The notes below the pieces were generated by a model. That model did not search any database. It was not told where the DNA came from and saw only the letters and a program-made list of their open reading frames with translations. This document shows, one piece after another, positions 1-9,754 of a stretch of 64,000 nucleotides of DNA. Made by a program: the position numbers and the translations under genes. The DNA is from Flavobacterium pectinovorum (GTDB taxonomy: Bacteria > Bacteroidota > Bacteroidia > Flavobacteriales > Flavobacteriaceae), in NCBI RefSeq assembly GCF_900142715.1, contig NZ_FRBX01000003.1:124001-188000 (forward strand). Reading direction: 5' to 3'. Positions within the stretch are counted from its first letter, which is position 1; each line of letters starts with the position of its first letter.

Positions 1-434
1 CCTTTAAACTGTCCGCCTTCAACAGTTAATCTTCCATCATCAATTAATGACTTTAAAAACTCTGTATGGTGAATTACGTCGTATTGACCTCCTAATTCAG
101 GATATTCATTCTTTAAAGTATTAAAACAATGCGGACAAGCTGTAACAATTTTTTTTGCTTCATAAGCATTTAGAACTTCAATGTTCATCATAGCCTGCAT
201 TTGAAACAAAAACTCATTTCCTGCTCTTTTTGCCGGATCTCCAGTACAGCTTTCTTCAGTACCAAGTACAGCAAAAGAAACGTTTGTACGATTTAAAATA
301 CGTACAAATGCTTTTGTAATTTTTTTTGCTCTATCATCAAAACTTCCTGCACAACCCACCCAAAACAAAACTTCTGGCTGTTTTCCTTCGGCAAGCATTT
401 CTGCCATTGTTGGTACTACTAAACTTTCTGACAT
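1..434 (-). CDS. CCG-domain (Fe-S)-binding oxidoreductase subunit, 3' end cut by window
   Basis: The gene starts at the ATG complementary to 432-434 and runs off the left edge; about 144 residues are visible. It has two cysteine-containing segments typical of the CCG (cysteine-rich) domain of heterodisulfide reductase B / glycolate oxidase GlcF-like proteins: FWVGCAGSF near residue 28, then EESCTGDPAKR and TACPHCFNTLKNEYPELGG. In this family the domain binds an iron-sulfur cluster and handles electron transfer. It lies just downstream of, and on the same strand as, a membrane 4Fe-4S protein, so the two probably form one electron-transfer unit. The electron donor and acceptor cannot be read from the sequence. 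Confidence 0.85.
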   Translation of the reverse strand, partial: MSESLVVPTMAEMLAEGKQPEVLFWVGCAGSFDDRAKKITKAFVRILNRTNVSFAVLGTEESCTGDPAKRAGNEFLFQMQAMMNIEVLNAYEAKKIVTACPHCFNTLKNEYPELGGQYDVIHHTEFLKSLIDDGRLTVEGGQFK

Positions 435-448
435 CTTCCTTTTTTTGT

Positions 449-570
449 TTTAATCGGTTAATCGTTTATTTGGTTAATCGTACTCTTTACTATAACCTGC
501 ACTAAAAAACCTTAAATATTTTATTCATCAATTAAACGGTTAAACAAATAACCAATTCAACGATTAAACT
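449..570. repeat. imperfect inverted repeat between the two Fe-S genes
   Basis: The 142-base gap between the Fe-S genes holds two ~32-base arms (about 449-480 and 532-569). Both are built from variants of GGTTAATCG and TTTAATCG, and the right arm read on the other strand resembles the left. They could form a long hairpin in the intercistronic RNA. It looks like a dispersed intergenic repeat rather than a classical terminator, since neither side ends in a clear T tract. Confidence 0.55.
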
Positions 571-576
571 ATAATT

Positions 577-1908
577 TTAATTTTCGTTTTTCCAATTCAA
601 TCTATCTTGTTGATTGTATTGCCAAGGAGCCCCATTATTTTCGATATTGGTCATCATGGCATTTAATGACATAGGAGCAGCACTTTGTTCCATCACCAAA
701 TAACGACGCATATCCATAATAATAGATAACGGACTAATATTTACCGGACATTCTTCAACACAGGCATTGCATGAAGTACATGCCCACAATTCTTCCGGAG
801 TAATATAATCGTTTAATAATGTTTTATTATCAGGAACAAAAACACCTTTATTGGCATCTATATTTTTTCCTACTTCCTGTAAACGGTCTCTTGTATCCAT
901 CATAATTTTACGAGGAGACAATTTTTTACCGGTTTGATTTGCAGGACATGCAGATGTACAACGTCCACATTCTGTACAGGTGTAAGCGTTTAATAACTGC
1001 ACCCAGTTTAAATCCTGAACATCACTTGCTCCAAATTTACTCGGCGCAGCATTTTCATCAACCGGAGCAGCAGCAAATGGGTCAGCATTAGGATCCATCA
1101 TTAATTTCACCTCTTTTGTAACTGACTCTAAATTATCAAATTTCCCTTTCGGATTTAAATCTGCAAAATAAGTATTTGGGAACGCTAAAAGGATATGCAA
1201 GTGTTTTGAGAAGTACAAATAGTTCATAAAAACTAAAATACCCGCAATGTGCAACCACCAAAATACTTCAAATAAAATCACTACTAATTCATTTGACATC
1301 CCGTTAAAAATAGGCGCAATGAATTGACTTACTGGGAAACTTCCCGCTTTATGAAAAACTCCACCCGGTACATTTTGCAAATGATAATCAGATGCATTCA
1401 TCAATAAAAACAAAATCATTAAAACTGTTTCAAAGTACAAAATGTAATTCGCATCACTTTTAGGGAATCCCTTTAAATCTGAATGTACAAAACGTTTTAA
1501 TCGGATCAGGTTTCTTCTTATCCAAAAAACAGTCACTGCAAAAATTACAAGGAAAGCCAATACTTCGAAAGAAGCAATTAAAACATCATAAACTACGCCC
1601 AAAAATGGGGCAAAAACTCTATGAGTTCCAATTAATCCATCAATGATGATTTCCAGTAATTCGATATTAATAATAATAAAACCTACATAGACAACAATAT
1701 GCAATGCACCCGCTACCGGACGTTTCACCATTTTAGATTGTCCAAGCGCAATCAAAGCCATGTTTGCCCAACGTGCCTTAGGATTGTCTTTTCGATCTAC
1801 ATCACCTCCTAAATTAATGTTTCGGATAATTTTTTTTACACTCGTTGCAAAAAAACCAAAACCAGCTATCAGAAGTATAGCGAATAAAATATTGTCTAAA
1901 TAACTCAT
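577..1908 (-). CDS. membrane-bound 4Fe-4S ferredoxin-type oxidoreductase subunit
   Basis: This 443-residue protein has several N-terminal membrane helices (within residues 5-235), resembling a NarI/DsrM-like quinone-interacting module. A soluble C-terminal part follows with two 4Fe-4S motifs. Cysteines are at 311, 314, 317, 321 (CTECGRCTSACP) and 377, 380, 383, 387 (CTSCNACVEECP), each followed by the proline typical of bacterial ferredoxin domains. This is the HdrC/GlpC-like partner of a CCG-domain subunit, and that partner is the next gene. Probable role: electron transfer between the quinone pool and a soluble Fe-S subunit at the inner membrane. The reaction is unknown. Confidence 0.88.
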   Translation of the reverse strand: MSYLDNILFAILLIAGFGFFATSVKKIIRNINLGGDVDRKDNPKARWANMALIALGQSKMVKRPVAGALHIVVYVGFIIINIELLEIIIDGLIGTHRVFAPFLGVVYDVLIASFEVLAFLVIFAVTVFWIRRNLIRLKRFVHSDLKGFPKSDANYILYFETVLMILFLLMNASDYHLQNVPGGVFHKAGSFPVSQFIAPIFNGMSNELVVILFEVFWWLHIAGILVFMNYLYFSKHLHILLAFPNTYFADLNPKGKFDNLESVTKEVKLMMDPNADPFAAAPVDENAAPSKFGASDVQDLNWVQLLNAYTCTECGRCTSACPANQTGKKLSPRKIMMDTRDRLQEVGKNIDANKGVFVPDNKTLLNDYITPEELWACTSCNACVEECPVNISPLSIIMDMRRYLVMEQSAAPMSLNAMMTNIENNGAPWQYNQQDRLNWKNEN

Positions 1909-1924
1909 TCTTTATTATTCTTAA

Positions 1925-2890
1925 TTATTTTTTGTCAGTCGTTTTTGCATCATCTGCAGGCGCAACGTATGGTTTGTTCTTCTTTCCAAAAAGAGAAACA
2001 TTTACGTAACGTGTTGGGTAAAGACGAACATCTTGCAATAACAATTCTAATTCTTTTGACGTTTTAGAAAGATTGTTATACAAAGCATCATCGTTTAATA
2101 ATTTACCTGCTGTACCTTTTCCTGAGTTTAGGTTACTCATAATTCCATCAACTTTAGCCAAAGTTTGGTTTAGGTTTCTCACTGTTTTACCTAAATCTGC
2201 TTTGTTTAAAGAATCTGATATTTTATTGAAGTTACTTGACATTTTATTGAAGTTTGTCACAACTCCGTTAATCTGACCTTTGTTTGTATCCAAAATAGAA
2301 TTTAAACTTCCGGAAGCTCTATGAAATTGCTCCATAGTCTCGCTCAATTCTGACAAAGATTTTTTAAGGTCTTCCTGTCCTTTTTTATCCAGAACATTAT
2401 TCAATCCTACAACCAGTGTATTAATGTTCTCAAGCATTAAATTTAATTTTGCCTGGATTGGCTCAATTTTACCTCCTAAAGATTCTGTTAATCCTAATTC
2501 TACAGCAGCTTCTAAATTTTGTCCATCAACTGCAGGATCTTTATCTGCAAGATTCGGAATAATTTTGATTTGTTTTCCTCCAATTAAACTTGGAGAATAT
2601 AATGCAGCTTTACTGGTTTTAGAAATTGGAAAATCAGTCTTTAACTGAAGTTCTACTAATAATTTACCTGTAGTTTCATTAATTGTAATTTTATGTACTT
2701 TACCAATTCCAAGTCCGTTTAAAGTTACGGGAGCAGATTGTGGTAAATCTTCAACATTATCATATTCAACATATAATGTTTGATAATTTGTAAAAAGGTC
2801 TCTGCCTTTTAAAAAACTATAACCCCAAATAAATAATAATATTGACGCGATGACTAATATAGCCGTTTTAATTTCTCTAGTTATTTTCAA
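1925..2890 (-). CDS. MlaD/MCE-family lipid-transport protein
   Basis: The protein has 321 residues. One N-terminal membrane helix (about residues 9-25, TAILVIASILLFIWGYSFL) is followed by an MCE domain (about 37-115) containing the typical YDNVEDLPQSAPVTLNGLGIGKV stretch, here cut into its parts YDNVEDLPQ, SAPVTLNG and LGIGKV. The rest is a long, probably helical or coiled region. MCE proteins are anchored in the inner membrane, project into the periplasm and carry phospholipids between membranes. It sits 16 bases upstream of the Fe-S gene and follows the amidase on the same strand. The stop codon is followed by no evident terminator. No MlaE/MlaF partners are present in the window. Confidence 0.9.
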   Translation of the reverse strand: MKITREIKTAILVIASILLFIWGYSFLKGRDLFTNYQTLYVEYDNVEDLPQSAPVTLNGLGIGKVHKITINETTGKLLVELQLKTDFPISKTSKAALYSPSLIGGKQIKIIPNLADKDPAVDGQNLEAAVELGLTESLGGKIEPIQAKLNLMLENINTLVVGLNNVLDKKGQEDLKKSLSELSETMEQFHRASGSLNSILDTNKGQINGVVTNFNKMSSNFNKISDSLNKADLGKTVRNLNQTLAKVDGIMSNLNSGKGTAGKLLNDDALYNNLSKTSKELELLLQDVRLYPTRYVNVSLFGKKNKPYVAPADDAKTTDKK

Positions 2891-2941
2891 AATTCTAAGT
2901 GTTTAATACAAAATTAATATAAATATCCGAACTTGTTGCTA

Positions 2942-4063
2942 TTATTTAATTGCGTCCTGAATATTGATTTTTTCTCCGTCTTTATAAGCAATTAAAAAAG
3001 CTGCTCCATATCCTTTACCTTTAGCCTCTTGCAGATATTTCTTTGCAGTTTCGTAATCTGAGGTTTCCTGATAAAAATACTTATATATATTGTTTTCAAA
3101 TAACATCGTTACATTTTTAAGCCCTTTAAAGTTTTTAGGTTCTAATGGTGTTTTTTTAATGCTGGCAATAAGCTGTACCTTGAAAAATGTACCTTTTGGA
3201 GCATTTTTCACTACTGCGGGTGCTTCAACAGTTTTGGGTTTTGCTGTAGAAGTATCTTTTACCGGTCTTGTATCAGCTTCTGGAACTCCAGAGCCAAAAT
3301 ATTCTCTTTTATAGCTTATAATTGCCTCAGCAATAGCTTTAGCAATATCATCTTGTCCTTCTTCAGAATTTAAAATATTTCCTTCTGTAGGATTAGAAAC
3401 GAATCCTGTTTCTACCAATACCCTAGGCATATATGCTTTATGAAGCACCATAAATGGCGCTTGCTTTACTCCACCCTGACGTAATTTTTTTCCTAATTTA
3501 TCAAAATTATCTTCAATTTTACTGGCTAATGAAATACTATTATCCAGATATTCTTCCTGCATTAAGGTCATTCCGATCATTGATTCAGGAGAATTAGGAT
3601 CGAAACCTTCATATTTACGTTTATAATCTTTTTCTAATGTAATTACCGAGTTCTCTTTTTTCGCAGCTTCAAGATTCGACGCAACTTTACTCAAACCCAT
3701 TACATAAGTTTCCGTTCCGTCTGCGGCAGTATTTTTATTTGCATTACAGTGAATAGAGACAAAAATATTCGAATTTGCACGGTTGGCAATATTGGCTCTT
3801 TCCACAAGATCTATAAAAACATCTGTTTTACGAGTATAAATAACATCAATATTAGGACTAGCTTCCAGTAATTTTCCAACTTTTAACACAATAGCCAGCG
3901 CAATATTCTTTTCGATCCTTCCACTATAAACGGCACCAAAATCATGATCACCGTGTCCTGCATCAAGAGTTACTTTAAATACATTTGTTTGACTGTAAGC
4001 ACAAAAAGTTGTTATCGTTAGAAAAAAACTAAAGATTAGTCTAGTTTTGTTAAATATGTTCAT
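2942..4063 (-). CDS. N-acetylmuramoyl-L-alanine amidase (Amidase_3) with C-terminal SPOR-like region
   Basis: I chose the ATG complementary to 4061-4063 (373 residues) because it begins a clean signal peptide, MNIFNKTRLIFSFFLTITTF, ending at ...AYSQ. A longer in-frame start upstream adds 22 non-signal residues. The Amidase_3 zinc-site elements are visible: LDAGHGDHDFGA (His), a downstream Glu in GRIEKNIAL, VSIHCNANKN (His) and the catalytic Glu in VLVETGFVSN. The last ~75 residues (FFKVQLIASIKKTPL...YKYFYQ...A) resemble a SPOR peptidoglycan-binding repeat. It cleaves the peptide stem from peptidoglycan during growth or daughter-cell separation. It is divergent from lptD. Confidence 0.92.
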   Translation of the reverse strand: MNIFNKTRLIFSFFLTITTFCAYSQTNVFKVTLDAGHGDHDFGAVYSGRIEKNIALAIVLKVGKLLEASPNIDVIYTRKTDVFIDLVERANIANRANSNIFVSIHCNANKNTAADGTETYVMGLSKVASNLEAAKKENSVITLEKDYKRKYEGFDPNSPESMIGMTLMQEEYLDNSISLASKIEDNFDKLGKKLRQGGVKQAPFMVLHKAYMPRVLVETGFVSNPTEGNILNSEEGQDDIAKAIAEAIISYKREYFGSGVPEADTRPVKDTSTAKPKTVEAPAVVKNAPKGTFFKVQLIASIKKTPLEPKNFKGLKNVTMLFENNIYKYFYQETSDYETAKKYLQEAKGKGYGAAFLIAYKDGEKINIQDAIK

Positions 4064-4145
4064 AAATCTAAAAGTTAATTTTAATAAAATGCAACAGCTA
4101 TAATTTTTACAATTGATTATTTTTGACAAAAAATTATATGTAAGT

Positions 4146-6842
4146 TTGACATGTCAAAAAACAAGCCATACTTTTACAAAAATAGCATTTAAACCTTTGC
4201 ATACAAACTTATTTAATATCGTTTTATTATCATTTTTCCTAACACTAGGTTGTGGTAAATTATATTCGCAAGAGATAAAATCTAAAAAAGCTCCTTTATC
4301 AACTGAAAAACAAACAGATAAACCTGAAATTGTTGTTGCAGACACCATAAAGCTGGATACTGTTAGGCCAACAAAGACTTTTCTGGATGGAAAAGTAAAA
4401 TACAGGGCAAAGGACTACGCAAAAATCGATCAGAAAAAGAAAAGAATCACTCTTTATAATGAAGGTGAACTATACTATAAAGATGTTGAATTAAAATCTG
4501 GTATAATTGTACTTGATTATGAGAAAGATGAAGTATATGCTGGAAGGATAAAAGATTCCGCAGGCGTATTAACTCAATATCCTAATTTTAAACAAGGAGC
4601 AAGCGAAGTTCAGCCCGACTCTATTCGTTTTAACTTTAAAACAAAAAAAGCTTTAATTTATAATTCACGAACGGAACAAGGCGAATTTAAAATCAAAGCA
4701 GCCGTTACAAAGAAAGAAAATGACTCGGTTTACTTTTTAAAAGGTGCGAGATTCACAACTTCTAAAGACATTGACAATCCTGAATATTATTTCCAGACCA
4801 ATAAAGTAAAATTTATTCCGGGCAAAAAAGTAATTACCGGTTTAACCAATATGGTTATTGCCGATGTACCTACCCCGCTGGCTTTGCCTTTTGCTTATTT
4901 TCCGATGAGTGAAGAAAAAAGTGTCTCGGGAATCATTATACCAAGTTATAATGACTCAAATACACGTGGATTCTCCCTTCAAAATATGGGTTATTATTTT
5001 GCTTTAAGCGATAATTATGATTTAACCGTGTTGGGGGATTATTACACAAACGGAAGTTATGCCATGCGATTTGAATCGGCATATGCAACCCGATATAAGT
5101 ATCGAGGAAATGTAAATATTCGTTTTGAAAACCTGATAAACAGCGAAAGAGGTTATCCTGATTATTCTAAACAGAATATTTACAACATTCAGTGGTCGCA
5201 TTCGAAAGACACAAAATCGAATCCTAACTCTACCTTTTCTGCTTCGGTAAATATGGGTAGTAGTAAATATTTTAAGCAATCTATCAATCAGGCCAACGTT
5301 GGATCTAATTTGAACAATACCTTAAGTTCTTCTATTTCCTATAATAAAACTTTCAACACAATTCCGCAGGCGAGAATATCGTTAACGGCGACGCACTCTC
5401 AAAATACACAAACTGAAGTAATCAACATGACTTTACCTACTTTACAGGCAAGTGTCGATCGTGTTTATCCTTTTGTTGGTAAAGATGGTGTGAAAAAAGG
5501 TTTTATAAAAAACATCAACTTACAATATAATTTAAGCGGTAAAAACAACATAGTAACTACCGATTCATTATTCTTTAAGCCACAAATGTTTAAAGATGCA
5601 CAAATTGGAATGCAGCATTCGATTCCGATTAGTACCAATTTCAAGATATTTAAATATTTTAGTGCCGGAGCTTCTACAAATTACCAGGAAACATGGGTTA
5701 CCAAAACAATAGACAGGCATTACGATACAAATCTAAGCAGAGTTGATACAACAACTGTAAATGGTTTTGATGCGTTTAGAACATATAATTTGAGTACAAA
5801 TTTAGGTACTACTATTTATGGTACTTTTAATTTTGGTAATGATAAAAAAATCCAGTCTATTCGCCATGTAATGCGACCAACTATTACGTATGCATATACG
5901 CCTAGTTTTGAAAAATATTATGATACTTATGCAGTAGATGCTTCAGGCAGAATTACGAGCCAGTACACCCGATTTGAAGGTGGTGTTTATGGTGTTCCAA
6001 GCAAGGAAAATTCTAATATAGTGGCATTTGCTTTAAGTAATACCTTTGAAGCAAAAGTAAGAGACAGTGACAGTACAAAAACAGAACCTAAAAAAATAAT
6101 GTTACTGAACAATTTAAACTTTAGTACAAGTTATAATTTTAATGCTAACGGTAAAGAAACTTTAGCATGGCAGCCTGTTCTTGTAAGTGGTGGAACTCAG
6201 TTTTTTGACAATAAAATGAATGTCAATTTTGGTGCAACTTTAGATCCTTATGCCATAGATAACTCAGGAACAAGAATGAATACTTATAACATTGATAATG
6301 GTGGAAGTTTGTTTCGAATGACAAGCGCCAACGTAACTTTGAATTATTCTTTTTCAAATAAAGGCACCAAGGAAGAAAACAAACAAAGTGAACGGAACGG
6401 AGGTCGTAAAGATGATTTATTTGGTACCAATACCGATTTGAACGATAGCCGAAACAGTCAGTTTGCAAATGAAAAAGACGATGACGAAGATGTAATAACA
6501 GAGTTCTTTAACTCAAAATTACCCTGGGACATGACATTGGCTTATTCATTGACTTACTCTAATGTAAATCGTGAAAACAAAATCACAGGAAACTCTATCA
6601 TGGTCTCTGCCAATATGGATATTACTCCAAAATGGAAAGGCGGAATTTCTACGGGTTACGATTTTGTACAAAATGGAGTTACATTTACGCAATTTCGTTT
6701 TGAAAGAGATTTATTAAGCTGGAGAATGGCCTTTAACTGGAGTCCATTGGGAACAAATTCTAACTGGAATTTCTTTATCGGAATTAAATCTGGTGTTCTT
6801 AGCGACATTAAATGGAATAAACGAAGTACTTCTAATCGATAA
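4146..6842 (+). CDS. lptD: LPS-assembly outer-membrane protein LptD
   Basis: This large secreted protein of about 900 residues has an OstA/LptA-like N-terminal beta-jellyroll (FLDGKVKYRAKDYAKID..., ADVPTPLALPFAYFPMSEEKSVSGIIIPSY) followed by a long outer-membrane beta-barrel ending near its C-terminus. In Gram-negatives LptD with LptE inserts lipopolysaccharide into the outer leaflet. The start is uncertain: no in-frame ATG lies near the 5' end. TTG codons occur at 4113, 4146 and 4197. 4146 was chosen as a compromise. 4197 gives the tightest signal peptide (MHTNLFNIVLLSFFLTLGCG...YSQ), and a TAAGTTTG box at 4141-4148 would favour it if it is a promoter. There is an acidic low-complexity insert near KDDDEDV before the last strands. 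Confidence 0.92.
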   Translation: MTCQKTSHTFTKIAFKPLHTNLFNIVLLSFFLTLGCGKLYSQEIKSKKAPLSTEKQTDKPEIVVADTIKLDTVRPTKTFLDGKVKYRAKDYAKIDQKKKRITLYNEGELYYKDVELKSGIIVLDYEKDEVYAGRIKDSAGVLTQYPNFKQGASEVQPDSIRFNFKTKKALIYNSRTEQGEFKIKAAVTKKENDSVYFLKGARFTTSKDIDNPEYYFQTNKVKFIPGKKVITGLTNMVIADVPTPLALPFAYFPMSEEKSVSGIIIPSYNDSNTRGFSLQNMGYYFALSDNYDLTVLGDYYTNGSYAMRFESAYATRYKYRGNVNIRFENLINSERGYPDYSKQNIYNIQWSHSKDTKSNPNSTFSASVNMGSSKYFKQSINQANVGSNLNNTLSSSISYNKTFNTIPQARISLTATHSQNTQTEVINMTLPTLQASVDRVYPFVGKDGVKKGFIKNINLQYNLSGKNNIVTTDSLFFKPQMFKDAQIGMQHSIPISTNFKIFKYFSAGASTNYQETWVTKTIDRHYDTNLSRVDTTTVNGFDAFRTYNLSTNLGTTIYGTFNFGNDKKIQSIRHVMRPTITYAYTPSFEKYYDTYAVDASGRITSQYTRFEGGVYGVPSKENSNIVAFALSNTFEAKVRDSDSTKTEPKKIMLLNNLNFSTSYNFNANGKETLAWQPVLVSGGTQFFDNKMNVNFGATLDPYAIDNSGTRMNTYNIDNGGSLFRMTSANVTLNYSFSNKGTKEENKQSERNGGRKDDLFGTNTDLNDSRNSQFANEKDDDEDVITEFFNSKLPWDMTLAYSLTYSNVNRENKITGNSIMVSANMDITPKWKGGISTGYDFVQNGVTFTQFRFERDLLSWRMAFNWSPLGTNSNWNFFIGIKSGVLSDIKWNKRSTSNR

Positions 6843-6928
6843 TAAAATCGTATTTTAGATCAATAATTTTCTCAGCCATTATCTATAGTGGCCGAATAAT
6901 CTATTTTGGTATTTAACAATCAATTACT

Positions 6929-7309
6929 ATGAAAAAAATAATTTTTACAGAAAAAGCACCTGCTCCAATCGGACCTTATAATCAGGCTGTATTATCAGGA
7001 AATACACTTTATGCATCTGGTCAAATTGCAATAAACCCTGCTTCAGGAGAACTTGTAACTGACAATATAAATGATGAAACACATCAGGTAATGCAAAATA
7101 TTGCTGCTATTCTGGAAGCCGCAGATATGACTTTTGAAAATGTAGTAAAAGCAACTATTTTCATTATGGATATGAATAATTTTGGCGCTATTAATACGGT
7201 TTACGGATCTTATTTTAACGAAAAAACCGCTCCAGCTCGTGAAACGGTTCAAGTGGCTTGTTTGCCAAAAAATGTAAATGTTGAAATTTCTATAATTGCA
7301 GTGCAATAG
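6929..7309 (+). CDS. ridA: RidA family enamine/imine deaminase
   Basis: The protein has 126 residues, the usual RidA/YjgF length. Family signatures are APAPIGPYNQAV at the N-terminus, LYASGQIAINPASGE, and the C-terminal block APARETVQVACLPKNVNVEISIIAVQ with the conserved Arg that binds the substrate carboxylate. RidA hydrolyses reactive 2-aminoacrylate and related enamines formed by PLP enzymes, in the cytoplasm. It follows lptD by 86 bases on the same strand. Its 3' end overlaps the 3' end of the convergent mgsA gene by 20 bases. Confidence 0.95.
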   Translation: MKKIIFTEKAPAPIGPYNQAVLSGNTLYASGQIAINPASGELVTDNINDETHQVMQNIAAILEAADMTFENVVKATIFIMDMNNFGAINTVYGSYFNEKTAPARETVQVACLPKNVNVEISIIAVQ

Positions 7310-7664
7310 CATCTAATAGTAATTGTGCCGTTGCTTCGTTTGTTGCCAGCGGCACATTATGTACATCACAAACGCGAATTAACATATTAATATCAGCTTC
7401 GTGTGGATGACTTGACAATGGATCTTTAAAAAAGAAAACCATTTGTGTAATTCCTTCTGCCACTCTTCCTGCAATTTGCGCATCTCCGCCTAAAGGCCCG
7501 GAAAGCATTCTTTGAGTTTTAAAACCCGCAGCTTCAGCTTTTCCTCCGGTAGTTCCTGTACCAATGAGCTTTATTTTTTCATGATGTAAAACTGCTTCGT
7601 TTTTAATTAAAAAATCAATTAAATCTGCTTTTTTACCATCATGTGCAATAATAGCAATTTCCAT
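7290..7664 (-). CDS. mgsA: methylglyoxal synthase
   Basis: I start it at the ATG complementary to 7662-7664 (124 residues, MEIAIIAHDGKKADL), which matches the family N-terminus; the upstream in-frame ATGs add 12 unrelated residues. Signatures are GTGTTGGKAEAAG, LSGPLGGDAQIAG and FFFKDPLSSHPHEADINMLIRVCD, including the conserved Asp/His residues of the active site. It converts dihydroxyacetone phosphate to methylglyoxal, bypassing lower glycolysis when phosphate is short. It lies last in a same-strand run with a sugar kinase, gap and pfkA, so the pathway context fits. The 3' end overlaps ridA tail to tail. Confidence 0.95.
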   Translation of the reverse strand: MEIAIIAHDGKKADLIDFLIKNEAVLHHEKIKLIGTGTTGGKAEAAGFKTQRMLSGPLGGDAQIAGRVAEGITQMVFFFKDPLSSHPHEADINMLIRVCDVHNVPLATNEATAQLLLDAIALQL

Positions 7665-7674
7665 AAAACCGGAA

Positions 7675-8526
7675 CTATTGGTTAGCAACATGGTATGCAA
7701 TTAAACCATCAATAGGACGTCTTAAAACATTACCTAACTGAAGTTCATATTTATCAAATGTTTCTTGTAATTCATCTTTAAGATAAAAAGCAATAGAACC
7801 TACAAAATGAACAGGAACTTCTTTACAATTATCAAATTGTTTGATATAGTTTTTAACGAAAGATTTCATTCCTTTGAAAATGATTTTTCTGCAGAATTCT
7901 GTATCCTTATGTTTGATTAAAAACTTAGCAAAAGTTGCCAAATAAGCATTTGGATTTGGTTCTTTGTATAATTTGTTTTTGATATAATCAGCATCTAAAT
8001 TATATTCTTTTTCAAATTCAACTGCCAATTCCTTAGGCATTTTATTGAAATAATATTTTCTGATTAATTCTTTTCCGAAAACATTTCCACTACAATCATC
8101 CATGGCAATATAACCTAATGACTGTACTTTTTGATGCAATACTTTTCCATCAAAATAGCTGCAGTTTGAACCTGTTCCTAAAATACTAACAATTGCTTCT
8201 TCTCCTTTTGGAGTTGTAGCGTAAACTGCTGCATAAGTATCTTCGTGAACTTCAACAATAGCGTTATTAAAATATTCCTGGAATATTTGCGAAAGTGCAG
8301 TTTGCATTCTCTCTGTTCCACAACCTGCTCCGTAGAAGAACAAATGTGTTGCATTTTTTTTATTTTGCAGAATATCAAAACGATCATTTAATCTTGAAAC
8401 AATTTCAGGACCGTCAAGAATTTCGGGGTTTAATCCCAAAGTTTGTGTTGTGAATAATACTTTTCCATTATCATCAATTGCAATCCAATCTGCTTTTGTA
8501 GATCCACTATCAACTATTAATTTCAT
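7675..8526 (-). CDS. BadF/BadG-type N-acetylglucosamine kinase-like protein
   Basis: This 283-residue ASKHA-fold kinase has the phosphate-1 loop at the N-terminus (LIVDSGSTKADWIAID), a second phosphate loop (VSILGTGSNCSYFDG) and the adenosine motif near VHFVGSIAFYLKDEL. This group (BadF/BadG/BcrA/BcrD Pfam family) includes N-acetylglucosamine kinase, the most likely activity given its single-domain size. It is cytoplasmic. It is 10 bases upstream of mgsA and downstream of gap, with a strong hairpin terminator between it and gap, so it probably has its own promoter in 8527-8610. Confidence 0.82.
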   Translation of the reverse strand: MKLIVDSGSTKADWIAIDDNGKVLFTTQTLGLNPEILDGPEIVSRLNDRFDILQNKKNATHLFFYGAGCGTERMQTALSQIFQEYFNNAIVEVHEDTYAAVYATTPKGEEAIVSILGTGSNCSYFDGKVLHQKVQSLGYIAMDDCSGNVFGKELIRKYYFNKMPKELAVEFEKEYNLDADYIKNKLYKEPNPNAYLATFAKFLIKHKDTEFCRKIIFKGMKSFVKNYIKQFDNCKEVPVHFVGSIAFYLKDELQETFDKYELQLGNVLRRPIDGLIAYHVANQ

Positions 8527-8607
8527 TTTTTTTTAGTTTTTGGATTTAGTTTTTCTTCATCAATTTAAAAGTGTGTTTTTTACATTAATTAAAGTCAAAA
8601 CAAAATA

Positions 8608-8640
8608 AGAAAATCCCGTTACCTTGAGATAACGGGATTT
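8608..8640 (-). terminator. rho-independent terminator of gap
   Basis: The arms AAATCCCGTTA (8611-8621) and TAACGGGATTT (8630-8640) form an 11-base-pair perfect stem with a short loop. On the minus strand the stem is followed by TTCTTATTTTG, a T-rich tail. It lies 18 bases past the gap stop codon. Confidence 0.85.
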
Positions 8641-8657
8641 GCCAAATTTATACAATA

Positions 8658-9686
<1,029 letters not shown>

Positions 9687-9754
9687 TTATTACACTAATT
9701 TAAAGTCTAATTTCCTCACAATAAACTTCATTCCTTTTTTAAACTTTTATCTTC

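Noticed and set aside
4250..4275. Lipobox in the LptD signal peptide (LTLGC)
   Set aside because: The residues before Cys do not fit the lipobox well, and a signal peptidase I site (YSQ) follows directly; LptD is a barrel protein, not a lipoprotein.
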